From: Gracilaria gracilis
Lineage: Eukaryota > Rhodophyta > Florideophyceae > Gracilariales > Gracilariaceae
Direction of reading: 5' to 3'
Assembly (NCBI GenBank): GCA_030374805.1
Contig: JARGSG010000227.1
Span: 186,001 to 250,000, forward strand
DNA length: 64,000 nt
A program made the translations under genes and the position numbers. The notes below the pieces were generated by a model. The model did not search any database, was not told the DNA's origin, and saw nothing but the letters and a program-made list of their open reading frames with translations. Each line of letters begins with the position of its first letter. The first letter of the stretch is position 1. Shown here one piece after another: positions 1-10,901 of the stretch.

Positions 1-1
1 G

Positions 2-917
2 GGATCTCCAGATGAGGAAGCAGATGAAGATGATCTTTCTAAGCGACTGCTTGAAGCTGTGTACAGAGGGCAAACGGAGTTAGTTGGACAGTTGATTGAC
101 AGGGGTGCGAAGGTGAACTACTCTGACTATGACAAACGAACCGCTCTTCATGTTGGTAAGTCTTACAATCCCTTTATTCGTATAGATTGGATAATAGCAA
201 TGAATCTAACTAACTTGCAATGGTGTTGTGCACATGTTCCCTGCGCGGCGTTTCTTTCGTAGCTGCCGCTGAAGGGCGTACGGCATGCATAAGACTTTTG
301 ATTTCTGCAGGCGCGAGACTGTCCTTCGACAGATGGAACAACTCGCCTCTCGTTGACGCTATGAACTACGCCAATCGAGCTGGCGATAGTGAACCTATCC
401 GACTGCTGAGGTCTATCGAAGGCAGGATCTCTGGCCATGTCGAAAGATCTGGCGTTCTCGACTCTCATCACAAGGAGACTTTGTTGAATCAAGCTGCGAT
501 GGTCGCAGCGGCTGATGGTGATGTGGATAGCATGTCAAGGCTTGTCATGACAGGGTTAGATGTGAACTGTTGTGATTATGATCGCCGCACACCGCTGATG
601 GTAAGTTATTTTTCAAGGTTCTCACTTTCTGCAGGTTCAAACACAACTGCGCTCTGCGGTGTTTGTGCATAAGTTTACTCTAACAAGAATTTGAACCATT
701 CCTCTATTCCTTGACACAGGTGGCTGCTTCTGAGGGACGTCACGACATTGTGCAGTTTTTGCTTGATAACGGTGCTGATATGGATCATCGTGACAGATGG
801 GGTTCAACCGCGATACATGAAGCCGAGAGGGGCGGATATCATGATATCTTACAACTTCTCACATCAGCTGAGAAAGGGGTTCCCGAAACTTCATCAGCTG
901 CTATGAGTTTGTCGTGA
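2..917 (+). CDS. ankyrin-repeat protein, 3' part (5' end outside window)
   Basis: Three exons read as one frame: 2-155, 263-600 and 720-917 (stop TGA). Introns 156-262 and 601-719 begin GTAAGT and end TAG or CAG. Splicing joins residues into HVAAAEGRTACIRLL, a textbook ankyrin helix pair, which confirms the first junction; the second gives RTPLM-VAASEGRHDIVQFLL. At least three repeats are seen (LLEAVYRGQTELVGQLIDRG..., the AAEGRTACIRLL repeat, and VAASEGRHDIVQFLLDNGAD...), with a further degenerate pair around AAMVAAADGDVDSM. About 229 residues are visible and no start codon is present, so the N-terminus lies upstream of the window. The array layout resembles the C-terminal ankyrin tails of glutaminases or of bacterial-type asparaginases, but no enzyme domain is visible, so the role is open (protein-protein interaction). 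Confidence 0.8.
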
Positions 918-2095
918 ATTCCGTGTTGAAACATGTATGTACAGATTAACTAAGTGTCAATGTCAATTTTAACCTGAGATAATAAACGAAAAGTTAACAC
1001 ACAAAAACCTGTTAGACTTTGAAGGGCAAGCTCAAGACATTGGGGTGTGATGACCAAAATCGTATATGTGTCTCAGATTTTCGACCCATGGACGGGTTCG
1101 AGGAGATCTAATCACGGAATTCATATGTCCCTATCGACTCCATTTCGTGATCATCATTGAAACTGTATAAGACGTTGCGTATGTCACACCCTTGGATGCT
1201 CCATGATAAACTTACCTTTAAGGCACAGTTGTGGTTTCGTCGGCCCTCCCGATTGGACGTTCTTCGCTGTTGGAAATGCCGAAGAATAGGGCACAGCATG
1301 CCATCGAAAACCTTTCTAGTAAACTGAAGCACGATAGAGATGGTCACTCCAGCGCAGAGGTCAATCAATCATGTTGTCAAGCTATAGAACGACGAGGAAG
1401 ATGTTTAGATTACCGGATCGTCACTTGCAAACTTCCTTCGAGAAAAGATGATTCAGGGCTATTGATTCCGATCAACCGATCTGCCCTTTTATAGGCGCAA
1501 CTCTCCTGGACTCCGAAACGTTTTGAAAAAATATCCATTTGCAGATTTTCTGCGAACTCCGCCAAGACTTTTCTTGGCTCCACAAAAATTTAATGTGCAC
1601 ATGACATGGCTTCTGTGGTCTTGAAGGCTGACGATGTCTCGTGTCGTTTCGCCCGAATGGACTCCTAATGGCATAGAGCGCCAAGGTCGCCCGAACTCTT
1701 GTTTTTCATAGGGGCACCTTCATCTTCTTAAGTGGTTTGTATCACCAAGGATGTTTTTGACGGATCATTATGCTTCTTGTTAAGTTAATGGTTGTAACAG
1801 AGGTTGGGCAAGAGCAAAATTGTTTGCCCACGAGCTTTTCAAGAATTTCTGGACTCATATTAGTTCGAACGCAAGTTTACTACAAACGCTCGATTTTCTC
1901 GTGAACAGAACCCTCCTTTAAAGTCAAAATTGGGAAGCAGAATAGAAAACATCGGGAGACTGGTCGTCTCGCATCCGTTTGTGAGCTTGAAACCCATCAA
2001 GTTTGTCTGGGACGTGAGAGCCACAGCAGTTTTCGAAGGAATAGCAATCGAACACTGGTGAGGAAAGGTATTCAAGTACATTAACGTTAGCCCTA
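918..2095. other. intergenic, no gene recognised
   Basis: About 1.2 kb between the ankyrin gene and the CSB gene. Only short, non-conserved open frames occur and none has a recognisable domain. It presumably contains the 3' end of the first gene and the promoter of the second. Confidence 0.5.
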
Positions 2096-5000
2096 ATGAC
2101 AGAGCCGAATCTCTCAGAATTGGGTGTCAATGCCCAAAATGTAGAAGATGTGGAAGACGCCATTTTTTCACACGCGGAAGTACAAGCCAGAGATGCGGAG
2201 GCAAAAGAACTAGAAACTAATTTAGGGAAGCTAGACCAGCAATTGAAATCTCTGCGAGAGGAGGAAAAAGTTCTTCTGCAGTCATCATTCTCCACACGAG
2301 CCAACCGCCGTTTGAGTTCCATTCAAGAGAAGATACGAGTACTTCAAGGAAGAAAGACGAAACTCTTCGAAGCCAATCAAGCGCGTCAGGAGATAAACAA
2401 CAAAACCAATTTTGTCCAGGCTGCAATCGCCGATGATGAACGAAAGCCCGGTGAATCTGAACATGACTTTCTTGTGAGGACAGGTCGCGTTACTCCATTT
2501 CAAGGACAGTTAGGTTATCAAGGAAACCAGACGGTTTCTTCTGGTGTTGTTCGTCGAAGAGTAAGAGCATCTCTGCGACAGGGCCATAGAAGTGATGAGG
2601 AAGACGAAGTGACCGATGAAAATGGAGAACAAAATTCCATTAGAACAGCAGGACCGTATCGCTTACGAGGTCGCTCGAACGGACATGAGAAAGAGAGAAC
2701 GGATAGAAGTATTGAAGACAAAGATGAAGATGAATATCATCCTGGCGAATCGGCAGAAGAAGCTGATTATTCCGAATATGATAGTTCGTCAAGCTGGATT
2801 GAAAAGCGGGCGAAGAAGAAGAGGAAGAATAATTTTGATCAAGCCTTAGAAATCGCAGATGAAGAAGGCGAAGAAAAAGACTCCGAGGCTATTCGACAAC
2901 GTCTGAAGGAAGGTGATGATTGGGTCATGGTCGACGAGGAAGAAGTAGAGCTTGAGGGTGGCCTTCGAATACCATGTTCTATATATGATAAGCTTTTTGA
3001 CTATCAGAAGACAGGGGTAAGTGTATATATTCAATGCGAGATTCAACGCGTATTTCGTCTCTTCATAATGTATGAGAGCCACTAACTCTTGGACGAGCTA
3101 TTCTTTTCTTGTGGCAGGTTCAATGGCTTTGGGAACTTCATACTCAAGGGACCGGGGGTATTCTCGGAGACGAAATGGGATTGGGAAAAACTGTTCAAAT
3201 AGTCGCGTTCTTGGCAGCGTTGAACTACAGCGGAAAACTCTCGGGATCAGTTCTCATCCTAGCACCAACAACAGTTTTACGCCAATGGCTCCGAGAATTT
3301 CGTACTTGGTGGCCTCGGTTTCGGGTTCGAATTCTCCATCATTCGTACGAGATGCCAAATCAACAGAACAAAAAGAGAAGCAGAGTTCGCTCCAAGTACA
3401 ATCCCGAAAACATTGTTCGCGATGTAGTGAATGGTAGCCATGGCGTTCTCATCACCAGCTATGAACAAGTGAGAAAAAACCACAGTATGTTGAGCGATAG
3501 ATTTGACTATGTAATCGCTGACGAGGGACACAAAATGAAATCTCCCGATGCAGAAATAACAATCACGTGTAAGAGGTTCGACACTCCTCATCGAATTATC
3601 GTCAGCGGATCCCCATTGCAAAACCATCTGAAAGAACTATGGAGTCTCTTCGATTTTGTATTCCCAGGAAAGCTCGGAACTCTTCCTGTGTTTCAAGAAC
3701 AATTTGTTATTCCAATTACCATGGGCGGATATGCCACTGCAAGCAAATCTCAAGTACATACAGCATACAAATGCTCCGTCGTATTACGTGATTTGATATC
3801 ACCCTACCTTCTACGTAGGTTGAAGAAAGATGTCGCCAAGCAGCTTCCAGAGAAGAGCGAACAAATTCTATTTGTGCGTCTAACTTCTGAACAGCGCGAG
3901 AAGTACAAAAAATTCTTGAAGTCCAGATTCATTCGACAAGTTCTGCAAGGCAAGTTGAACCTCCTCTATGCTATCACTGCTCTGCGAAAGGTTTGCAATC
4001 ACTGTGATATTCCCCTTTTTCACAACGATCATGATGCCGATATATCAAGAGGAATCGTGGTCTTGGAGAATGCTAGTTTCAAGCGTAAGAAGACAGTCAA
4101 AGGAAAGGTGTTTCCTTCCATAGAAGAAAAAGAGGAACGTCCTGTTGATTATGGCTATTGGAGACGATCAGGAAAGCTGATCGTCTTAAATCGGGTTCTA
4201 GAAGTGTGGCACGCCGCGGGAAGTAGAGTTCTTATCTTCAGTCAAACGAGAACTATGTTGGATATTCTAGAATCCTTTGTGAAGGAAAGGAACTATACGT
4301 ATCAAAGAATGGACGGTGAGACGCCAATAGGGTCCCGCATGGAGCTTATAGATAATTTCAACAATAACGAGAGCGTATTCGTGTTTTTGCTAACCACTCG
4401 GGTTGGTGGTCTAGGAGTGAACTTAACCGGTGCAGATCGGGTTGTGCTATACGATCCCGACTGGAATCCAAGCGTAGACCTTCAAGCAAGGGAGCGAGCT
4501 TGGCGTGTAGGGCAAACGAAGCCAGTTACTGTATACAGATTTGTCACAACTGGGACAATCGAGGAAAAGATCTATCACAGGCAGGTAAGTTTGGTTTCAG
4601 ATGAAAATTGGAGGTAGATGAAACAAAAATGTTTGTTAACTGTGTCTCTTTCTTTTCGATGCACATGGCATTGGTTTTACAGATATACAAACAGTTCTTG
4701 ACGAACAAGGTTCTCAGCGATCCGCGGCAACGCCGGTTTTTCAAACCAAAACATATCAGAGACTTGTTCACATTGGGGGAGGACGACGAGAACGGAACTG
4801 AAACTGGAGATATCTTTTCTGGCACTAACGCGAAAGAAGTTAAAGCCTCCAAGGCTACAGATTTGGGAGATGAGGCGGATTCGGAGAATCAGCAAACAAA
4901 CGGCAGTAGTTCTGAAGATGGGAATGCAAAGCTTTTGAACTCCTTGTTGGGCGACTTTGCAGATGGTCAACTGTCGAGCACCATGAACCATGATGCAATT

Positions 5001-5486
5001 CTGAGTGCCGGAAGCGAAGTCAACGACGTCGGTGTGATTGAATATGAGGCGAATAAAATCGCACGAGAAGCAATGGAAGAGTTGAAGCGCTCTGCTCGCC
5101 GACGTAGGCGGGCGGGTATCGGTGTTCCGACATGGACCGGTAAGTCTGGTTTAGCTGGGTACGTGAACAGATCAAGTACGACTGGAAGATCGAGGGCATC
5201 CACTCTACTAAGCAAAATCACAAAGCGAGAGGGAGGAAACACGAACAATTCAGAACGGACCGATTCTACTCCACGTACCCTTTTGCAGGACTTGATCGAT
5301 TTTCTAAGGAGTCGAGGTGGCCAGTGCTCCTCAGCCGAAGTAGTCGAGAGTTTTAAATCACGAGTTCAGAATTCAACGGAATCCCTACAACAGTTCAAGT
5401 CACTGTTGAAAGAAGTGGCAACTCTGGTTAAAGGAGCTGGACCTGGTGGATCCGCAGTATGGAGGCTAAATAATGTTGATGAATAG
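2096..5486 (+). CDS. ERCC6: CSB/ERCC6 (Rad26) SNF2-family DNA-dependent ATPase
   Basis: Transcription-coupled nucleotide-excision-repair ATPase that acts at stalled RNA polymerase II. Exons 2096-3016, 3118-4584 and 4683-5486 give 1063 residues; introns 3017-3117 and 4585-4682 begin GTAAGT and end CAG. The N-terminus (1-120) is charged coiled coil and 150-290 is acidic and low complexity. The SNF2 core starts at the exon 1/2 junction ([16 protein letters not shown]). Walker A is DEMGLGKT near residue 330, and motif II is DEGH (near 443) rather than DEAH, as is usual in CSB. The helicase C lobe ends with RERAWRVGQ and [12 protein letters not shown], and the junction into exon 3 restores [14 protein letters not shown], which is CSB-specific. 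The C-terminus ([20 protein letters not shown] onward) matches the winged-helix/ubiquitin-binding end of CSB. It looks intact. Confidence 0.95.
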
Positions 5487-5766
5487 TCCCCGCAGCCGCC
5501 TATTCTTTTTATCTTTACTTTTGGATCCATGAAGTGCAAGATGCAACAGAACTTCTCTTCTCCAGATGCTGGAAACAAGTATCCGATTATCGGTATCTAC
5601 ATCAGTCATTGTAGTTTACTCTTCGCTAAGAGCATCTCCACCGGGAGCAGTATAACGATAGCAAATCAGCAAAACGTCGCAGACGTGTGAAGCCGTAACT
5701 GGCTACAACTTTTTTGCTGTTTTGCTTATTTGCTCCGCTTCTGCGCATCTCCAGCGGCAAAAGCGC

Positions 5767-7095
5767 ATGAGCCAAGAACTCCGTTGCCCAACAATGGGTT
5801 CCAATCTCATCAACCACGACCTTGATGAAGCCCTTGATGAGCTTCTTGATGACATCCTCACCAGTAGCGAAAGCGAATGCGAACCATCTGGTCATGGAGG
5901 ATCTGTTGCTGGGCGGGCAGCAAACGTCGATCGAAAACGAACACGAGGCCACCACCAACTTGTCGCTGACTACCTTAGTCCGACTCCAGTCTACCATGAA
6001 GGGCATTTCCGTCGCAGGTTTCGAATCTCGCGTCGTGTCTTTTTTCTATTGTGCAACAGACTAAAAGAGAACTTCCCGTACTTTATTCAAAGACCTGACT
6101 GTACAGGAGTCAACGGATTCAGCGTAGAACAAAAGATTACATCAGCACTTCGCCAGCTCGCCTATGGTTGCGCCGCAGACGCTGTAGATGAATACGTGCG
6201 CATGGTAGAATCGACAGCGTCTGAGTGTCTAAAACAATTCTGTTCTAGTATTGTAAAGGGTTTTGCAAGCGAGTATCTGCGAAGTCCGACCGCTGCAGAT
6301 CTACAGAGTATACTAAAGCGCTGTCGTATTCTTGGTTTCCCTGGTATGGTTGGCAGTATTGACTGCTCTAAATGGATTTGGAAGAACTGTCCCGTTGCTT
6401 GGCGTGGACAATACCAAGGTAAAGAAGGAAAACCGGGAGTGACACTTGAAGCCATTTCAGATGACACACTCTGGATATGGCATGCGTTCTTCGGCACACC
6501 AGGAAGCGCAAATGACATCAATGTTCTAGAGACGTCACCTCTTCTAAACAAAATTGCGAACGGAACGTATCCTCCGAAGATCTGCTACATTCTGAATGGA
6601 AAAGAACACGATGTTCCCTACTACCTTTGCGATGGCATCTATCCACGCTACCCTTTATTCGTTCATACTGTTCAACAACCCGTTACGAAGAAGGAAAAGG
6701 TTCTTTCTGCCAGACAGGAGGGGAGAAGAAAAGATGTTGAACGCGCGTTCGGCGTACTGCAGGGACGCTGGCACATAATACGACGTCCTTCACGATTTTG
6801 GCGGGTGGAGACGATGAAGGATGTTATGTACTGCTGCATTATATTGCATAATATGATGATAGAAGACGGTATCACCGATGAGGAACGAGCTTGGGCGGAA
6901 TCAGAAGTGTCTGGTGAACACGAGGTAGTTCATACTGGTAGTCCCGTGTGGTCTGGGAGTGGTACAATGAATGTTATACAGGGATCAATTGCTGCTTTAT
7001 GTCAAGGAGATCAATTCATGAAGGACGAAGAGAGGCAAAGAGCGTTGCAGGACGATGTCATGGAACATCTATGGTCTTTATATGGAGAGTCGTAA
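5767..7095 (+). CDS. Harbinger (HARBI1/DDE_4-type) transposase
   Basis: 442 residues from the first ATG; the open frame extends upstream to 5722 only through a TTG. The DDE core is intact: D in VGSIDCSKW (codon 6361), D in GSANDINVL (codon 6514) and E in KDVERAFGVLQGRW (codon 6739). The stretches WKNCPVAWRGQYQGKEG and LWIWHAFFGTPGSANDIN are hallmarks of the plant-type PIF/Harbinger transposase. An N-terminal helical region with RRRFRISRRVFFLL is the usual DNA-binding lead-in. It converges on the SANT-like ORF within the same element. Confidence 0.93.
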   Translation: MSQELRCPTMGSNLINHDLDEALDELLDDILTSSESECEPSGHGGSVAGRAANVDRKRTRGHHQLVADYLSPTPVYHEGHFRRRFRISRRVFFLLCNRLKENFPYFIQRPDCTGVNGFSVEQKITSALRQLAYGCAADAVDEYVRMVESTASECLKQFCSSIVKGFASEYLRSPTAADLQSILKRCRILGFPGMVGSIDCSKWIWKNCPVAWRGQYQGKEGKPGVTLEAISDDTLWIWHAFFGTPGSANDINVLETSPLLNKIANGTYPPKICYILNGKEHDVPYYLCDGIYPRYPLFVHTVQQPVTKKEKVLSARQEGRRKDVERAFGVLQGRWHIIRRPSRFWRVETMKDVMYCCIILHNMMIEDGITDEERAWAESEVSGEHEVVHTGSPVWSGSGTMNVIQGSIAALCQGDQFMKDEERQRALQDDVMEHLWSLYGES

Positions 7096-7223
7096 ACGCG
7101 CATCTGGCGGAAGAACTTTAGATCGTTGCAGGCAGACGCCATGGCAACCAAAACAAAAAGCTTTTTTGGTGAATATGTGGGTGAATACTGCATTTTGAGT
7201 CTAGTAACAGGCCTCCAGTACCC

Positions 7224-8126
7224 TTACTTTCCCGATGTCGAAGGGGCAGCACCTGCATTCGTTTCTTGTACCTCCATTGGAGGCTCCGTGCGCTCATTTT
7301 CGACACGCTTCTTCTTGGCCTCCCTATCTTTTGCCGCCTCTTCTTCCTTTAAACTATCGAGAACTCTCTTCCTTGAGATTCGAAAGAACTCAACAGCCTC
7401 TGGGCTGCTGTCGCAAGACGCCGTAAACAAGGAAATATCGTTCTGTCTCTTGATTTCATCCGCACGCTGGCGTTGAAGAGCAAGCGCTTCTTTGGCAACT
7501 TTCAGCTTTGCTTCATAATGTTGCTTCTTGATGAAGTCTACTTTGGCTGCTTTTCGTCCTTGCGGTCGTTCACTCTTTATTGACTGCGGTGGTTTTTCTG
7601 GTTTCCTCTCCTCCGTTTCGGCGTGGTTGCTCTCCTGATGTCCAGAGTTACTTTCATTCGAACTGTTTTCGAAAATCACTTTGTTGCTGTCGTCTTCTAC
7701 AGCAAATTTAGGGTGATCTCGCAGTATTTCCCATGCTTCTTTGAATTTAAAAGGCTCCCCAACATCATCGTTTGGAGAAGTGATTTTAATGTTGTTGTAT
7801 AATCCGGTAGCCATTTTGAACTTGTCTATGTCGCTGTATCCAGAAGGATTGAGACGGAGTACTTTCGAGTAGCAACCTGTAAACTGTGTGCATTTTGTTA
7901 TTAACAGCTTGACGCGATTGCGAATGGATTCATTTGAACGATTAAGACGGTTCGAGGGCTTGAAAACGGTGTTGTATAGCTTGGCTACCCCATCGAAGAA
8001 GGTTTTTTTCTTACGATCTGTACCCATGATAGGGTCTTCAGAGGTTTTGATGTACGCCCTAGCAATTGCTGCATCTTCGCTTGGCGTGAAACTGGGTCCA
8101 CGAGTATTTGTCTTCTTTTGCTCCAT
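7224..8126 (-). CDS. Harbinger second ORF, SANT/NAM-associated-like DNA-binding protein
   Basis: 300 residues from an ATG, intronless. The N-terminus (FTPSEDAAIARAYIKTSEDP, then FFDGVAKLYN, then RSNESIRNRVKLL) has the spacing of the trihelix/Myb-SANT domain found in plant NAM-associated and Harbinger ORF1 proteins. It is followed by FKEAWEILRDHPKF, a motif common in this family. The C-terminal third (about 190-280) is a strongly charged coiled coil with basic KKKR, consistent with nuclear entry and with binding the transposase. In known Harbinger elements such a protein binds the element ends and imports the transposase; here that is inferred from family and position. Confidence 0.88.
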   Translation of the reverse strand: MEQKKTNTRGPSFTPSEDAAIARAYIKTSEDPIMGTDRKKKTFFDGVAKLYNTVFKPSNRLNRSNESIRNRVKLLITKCTQFTGCYSKVLRLNPSGYSDIDKFKMATGLYNNIKITSPNDDVGEPFKFKEAWEILRDHPKFAVEDDSNKVIFENSSNESNSGHQESNHAETEERKPEKPPQSIKSERPQGRKAAKVDFIKKQHYEAKLKVAKEALALQRQRADEIKRQNDISLFTASCDSSPEAVEFFRISRKRVLDSLKEEEAAKDREAKKKRVENERTEPPMEVQETNAGAAPSTSGK

Positions 8127-8557
8127 AGAGTGACGACCTGTTTAATGATGCGCCGCAAGTATTCCTGGGTCACGCGTTGGAATGGAACATGGAATAGTCA
8201 AAGATGGGAACTGGGGGTGTGGGTGTTTCGGTCTCTTGGCGCCAAATGCACCGTTCCTGAGCCAGTAGCTGCGACCCACGTGGATGCTAATTTGCCTTTG
8301 GAGGTTTGAACAGGTTTAGATTTCCGAAGCAAATCGCAAGTTTTTGGTTCGGAAATCTGAACCTGTTCAAAAATTTGCCTCGTTTTTGGTGCCGGTGGAG
8401 ATGAACACCACAGCAAATAACTTTTTTACTGTTTTGCTTCGCCCGGTGGAGATGCTCTAAAGAAAAAACGATTCTAATGATAAAGATCATTTGCCTTGGA
8501 TCATCAGTACAGTGCCCTCATCGCCTAGGCACGAAGACCTGGCTCCAAAAGCACCAA

Positions 8558-8573
8558 TTTGGCACGTGCCAAA
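8558..8573. repeat. 16-bp perfect palindrome centred on CACGTG
   Basis: TTTGGCACGTGCCAAA is a perfect palindrome with a G-box/E-box core. It lies 100 bases beyond the Harbinger right end and about 200 bases downstream of the 8778-10571 gene. Binding by a bHLH or bZIP factor is possible but not shown. Confidence 0.4.
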
Positions 8574-8777
8574 ATCAGGTGGCCGACACGATAGCGCACC
8601 ATCACTCGGAATGGACCCGTCCGTGTGTCTGGAATGCGTGCACCCGACACGCCTCAGACAATGTCATCGACATGTTCCCGCTTGCAGGTGCCAATGCTAT
8701 TGATTACGTTTCACGCATCAGTTACAAACATTGTTGACATTACATTTACTACTACTGCCTGGCATTCTTAACACACG

Positions 8778-10571
8778 CTACGATTTATTCAACGCATACA
8801 ATTCCACTTTCTTCTGCTCCTCCGACTCCAACGCTTTCTCAACACACACAGCTTTTAATAAGCATTTTCTTTTGCATGCTGAATCCATCAGATCAAGAAA
8901 AACGTCATCCTCTTCAATCCGGATTGCCGCTAACATATACTCGTTAATCGCTAAAACTTCTCTAGCCCAAAAAGGTCTGTGGGATTTGTTCAAGCCAGTT
9001 CCCTTGAGACCGGATGCCAGTTGCAAAGCTTTAGAGATCTGGGGTAGTACAATAAAAGTTGTCGTTAAAACCGGTTCATTGAGATTTTGACAGAGGATAA
9101 AATGTAACATACCTTAACAGAAACAAATGCCAAGGAGTAAATACTCATTTGGAGGATTGTGTTTTCATCACTGTAGCTTGGAATAGGAGGAAGCAGATGT
9201 TGGAGAGGATGTCCACCAAGATTGGCTTTCGCAGATTTTGCAGTGGCTTCTGCCTCTGACAAACCAGCAAAACACGCAGCGCTCCACGCTTCCTTGAAAT
9301 CGATGCTGCACAAATGGGTTCCTTCCTCGAAAAGCTTCTTGCAGTACGCCTTCCTTTGCAGCATCGAACATTTGGATCGTGAGTTCAATGAGCAATTGTA
9401 CACCGTAGCACCGCAAAAGGAAGTAAACTACGCCGCTGTTAGTTCAGGATCAAGGCAAAGAAATCGTAAACAATCACCATACGTACCATATTCTTTCTCA
9501 TGTTCTCATGAGCACGGCTCTGTCCTCTGGCTGCAAAGGCTCCTACCGTGACTTTGCTCACTTCTTTCTTCTTCGTTACTTCAATTTCGTCTCGTATAAA
9601 GTCCTTTGCGTTCGCCTCCCCAACGATGTCGGCCGCACCTTTCAGCATGATTGTTCCAAAGTCATCACCTTCATTACTGAGATGTTCGTAAACACCAAAT
9701 AGCTTCGAACCCTTCGAAGCATCCATGAACTGGATGCAACAGATATATCGAACGTATTCCTGTCAGTAAGTACCGTTTAGAATAAGATTCGTTAGTCATT
9801 CTTCCCAAATCGTTAATGTGAAGTGCATATCTCCTGCGATCCTTACATAGAGTGCATCGGCGTCCTGCATACCATTCAGGCGTCATTTTGAAGATAGCGA
9901 GAGAAACTAGTTAGTTTTATGTGCTTGGAGACCGTAAGACGCAAAAATACTTACCGCTTGAACGAACTAGGAGGGGTATTGGGACTAGCATCACGTTGAC
10001 TGTTCTCCCTCAAGAGATTCTCTAGTTGCGATAATCCATTTTGAACAACTGCCTTCAGTTCTTCCTTGAACTGTTTTCTCTCTAGTCGAGCTTGATTCAT
10101 TTGATTATTGATAGTTTCAATGACTTCATCTTCTTTCGCAGTGAGTGTCTGAAGGAGTCCGCAGACTTTTGAGAAATTCTCGTTGTTTCTATCCGATGAC
10201 TTCTCAATAGCGGTTGCTACAACAGATCTTCTGTTCGGTTGCATGCTTGGAGCGCCCGACCTCTGAACAGAAGCAGATCCTCTTCCTGCATCTTGACTGA
10301 CGAGGTTTGTCGTCTGAACACGTTGAGTGGATGCATTGCTCGAGAGCCTAGGAAGATTCGAGGGTTCCACCGGTTCTATCCGATCATATTCATCTGCGGG
10401 CACCGTTCCAGACCTATTCCGGTTACTTTGTTCGTTCTGCGAGCTCTGTGCCGCATCCGATTGAGCAGCTAAAGAGTACCGGGCTGCCGCTGAACGTGAA
10501 GGGGTCAATTCCGAAGTGCGAGGCACACGAGACAACTCTTGCCGCCGGCCGGTGTTCGCTCTCTTGCGCAT
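8778..10571 (-). CDS. multi-exon gene of unknown function (possible transposon accessory gene)
   Basis: Minus-strand gene starting ATG at 10571. Exon 1 (10571-9955) ends at a GTAAGT donor. A further exon 9759-9487 (EYVRYICCIQFMDASKG... to MRKNM) is bounded by CAG and GTACGT. Another spans about 9370-9113, and the last is 9038-8778 (stop), with intron 9039-9112 fitting in phase (SVK-ISKALQLASGL). The borders between exon 1 and 9759, and near 9400, are not resolved. Exon 1 is Ser/Gln/Asn-rich with a coiled coil (RLERKQFKEELKAVVQ). No known domain is recognised. It is divergent from the large C2H2 protein at 10902, with about 330 bases between starts, which suggests a two-gene unit, possibly one mobile element, although I found no inverted ends. 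Confidence 0.5.
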
Positions 10572-10901
10572 TTTCAGTGCAAACTACACGGAGTTGCGTG
10601 GCCACACTCTGCTCAAAGTTTCTCGAGCAACGATTATGGGTGAGAGATATAGTTGCAGACTGCGAATGCGGTTGGCCTTGTGTGCGCTGTTCTTCGGTCG
10701 GTTTTCGGAATGGGATGGTTTCGATTCATGGCATTTCGCATGATATAGGTACGCTCTGCCTTGACCGCTTTCGTTTCAACCATTGCTTTCAGTATGGGAG
10801 ATATTCTGACAGAAAGCTAACCACTATTTCACGTTGTTCAAGAAAAACGGAATTGTTCCGTGAGAGACGAGGCTTACGTCGAAAAGCGTTATCTTCTTGC
10901 A

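Larger units (their letters stand above)
5630..8457. mobile_element. complete PIF/Harbinger DNA transposon
   Basis: The left end begins GAGCATCTCCACCGGG at 5630, and the right end is its reverse complement, ending at 8457. Both are flanked by TAA (5627-5629 and 8458-8460), the 3-bp TTA/TAA duplication typical of Harbinger. The element is 2828 bp with two convergent ORFs, the DDE transposase (+) and a SANT/NAM-like protein (-), which is the standard PIF/Harbinger architecture. Imperfect extra copies of the end motif lie inside both ends (inverted near 5739-5752, and 8392-8404), along with a shared CTTTTTT.CTGTTTTGCTT segment, so subterminal repeats are present. With both ORFs open and the ends matched, it looks autonomous or recently so. 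Confidence 0.93.

Noticed and set aside
3277-3627. Minus-strand and other-frame ORFs across the CSB gene
   Set aside because: Shadows of a conserved coding exon.
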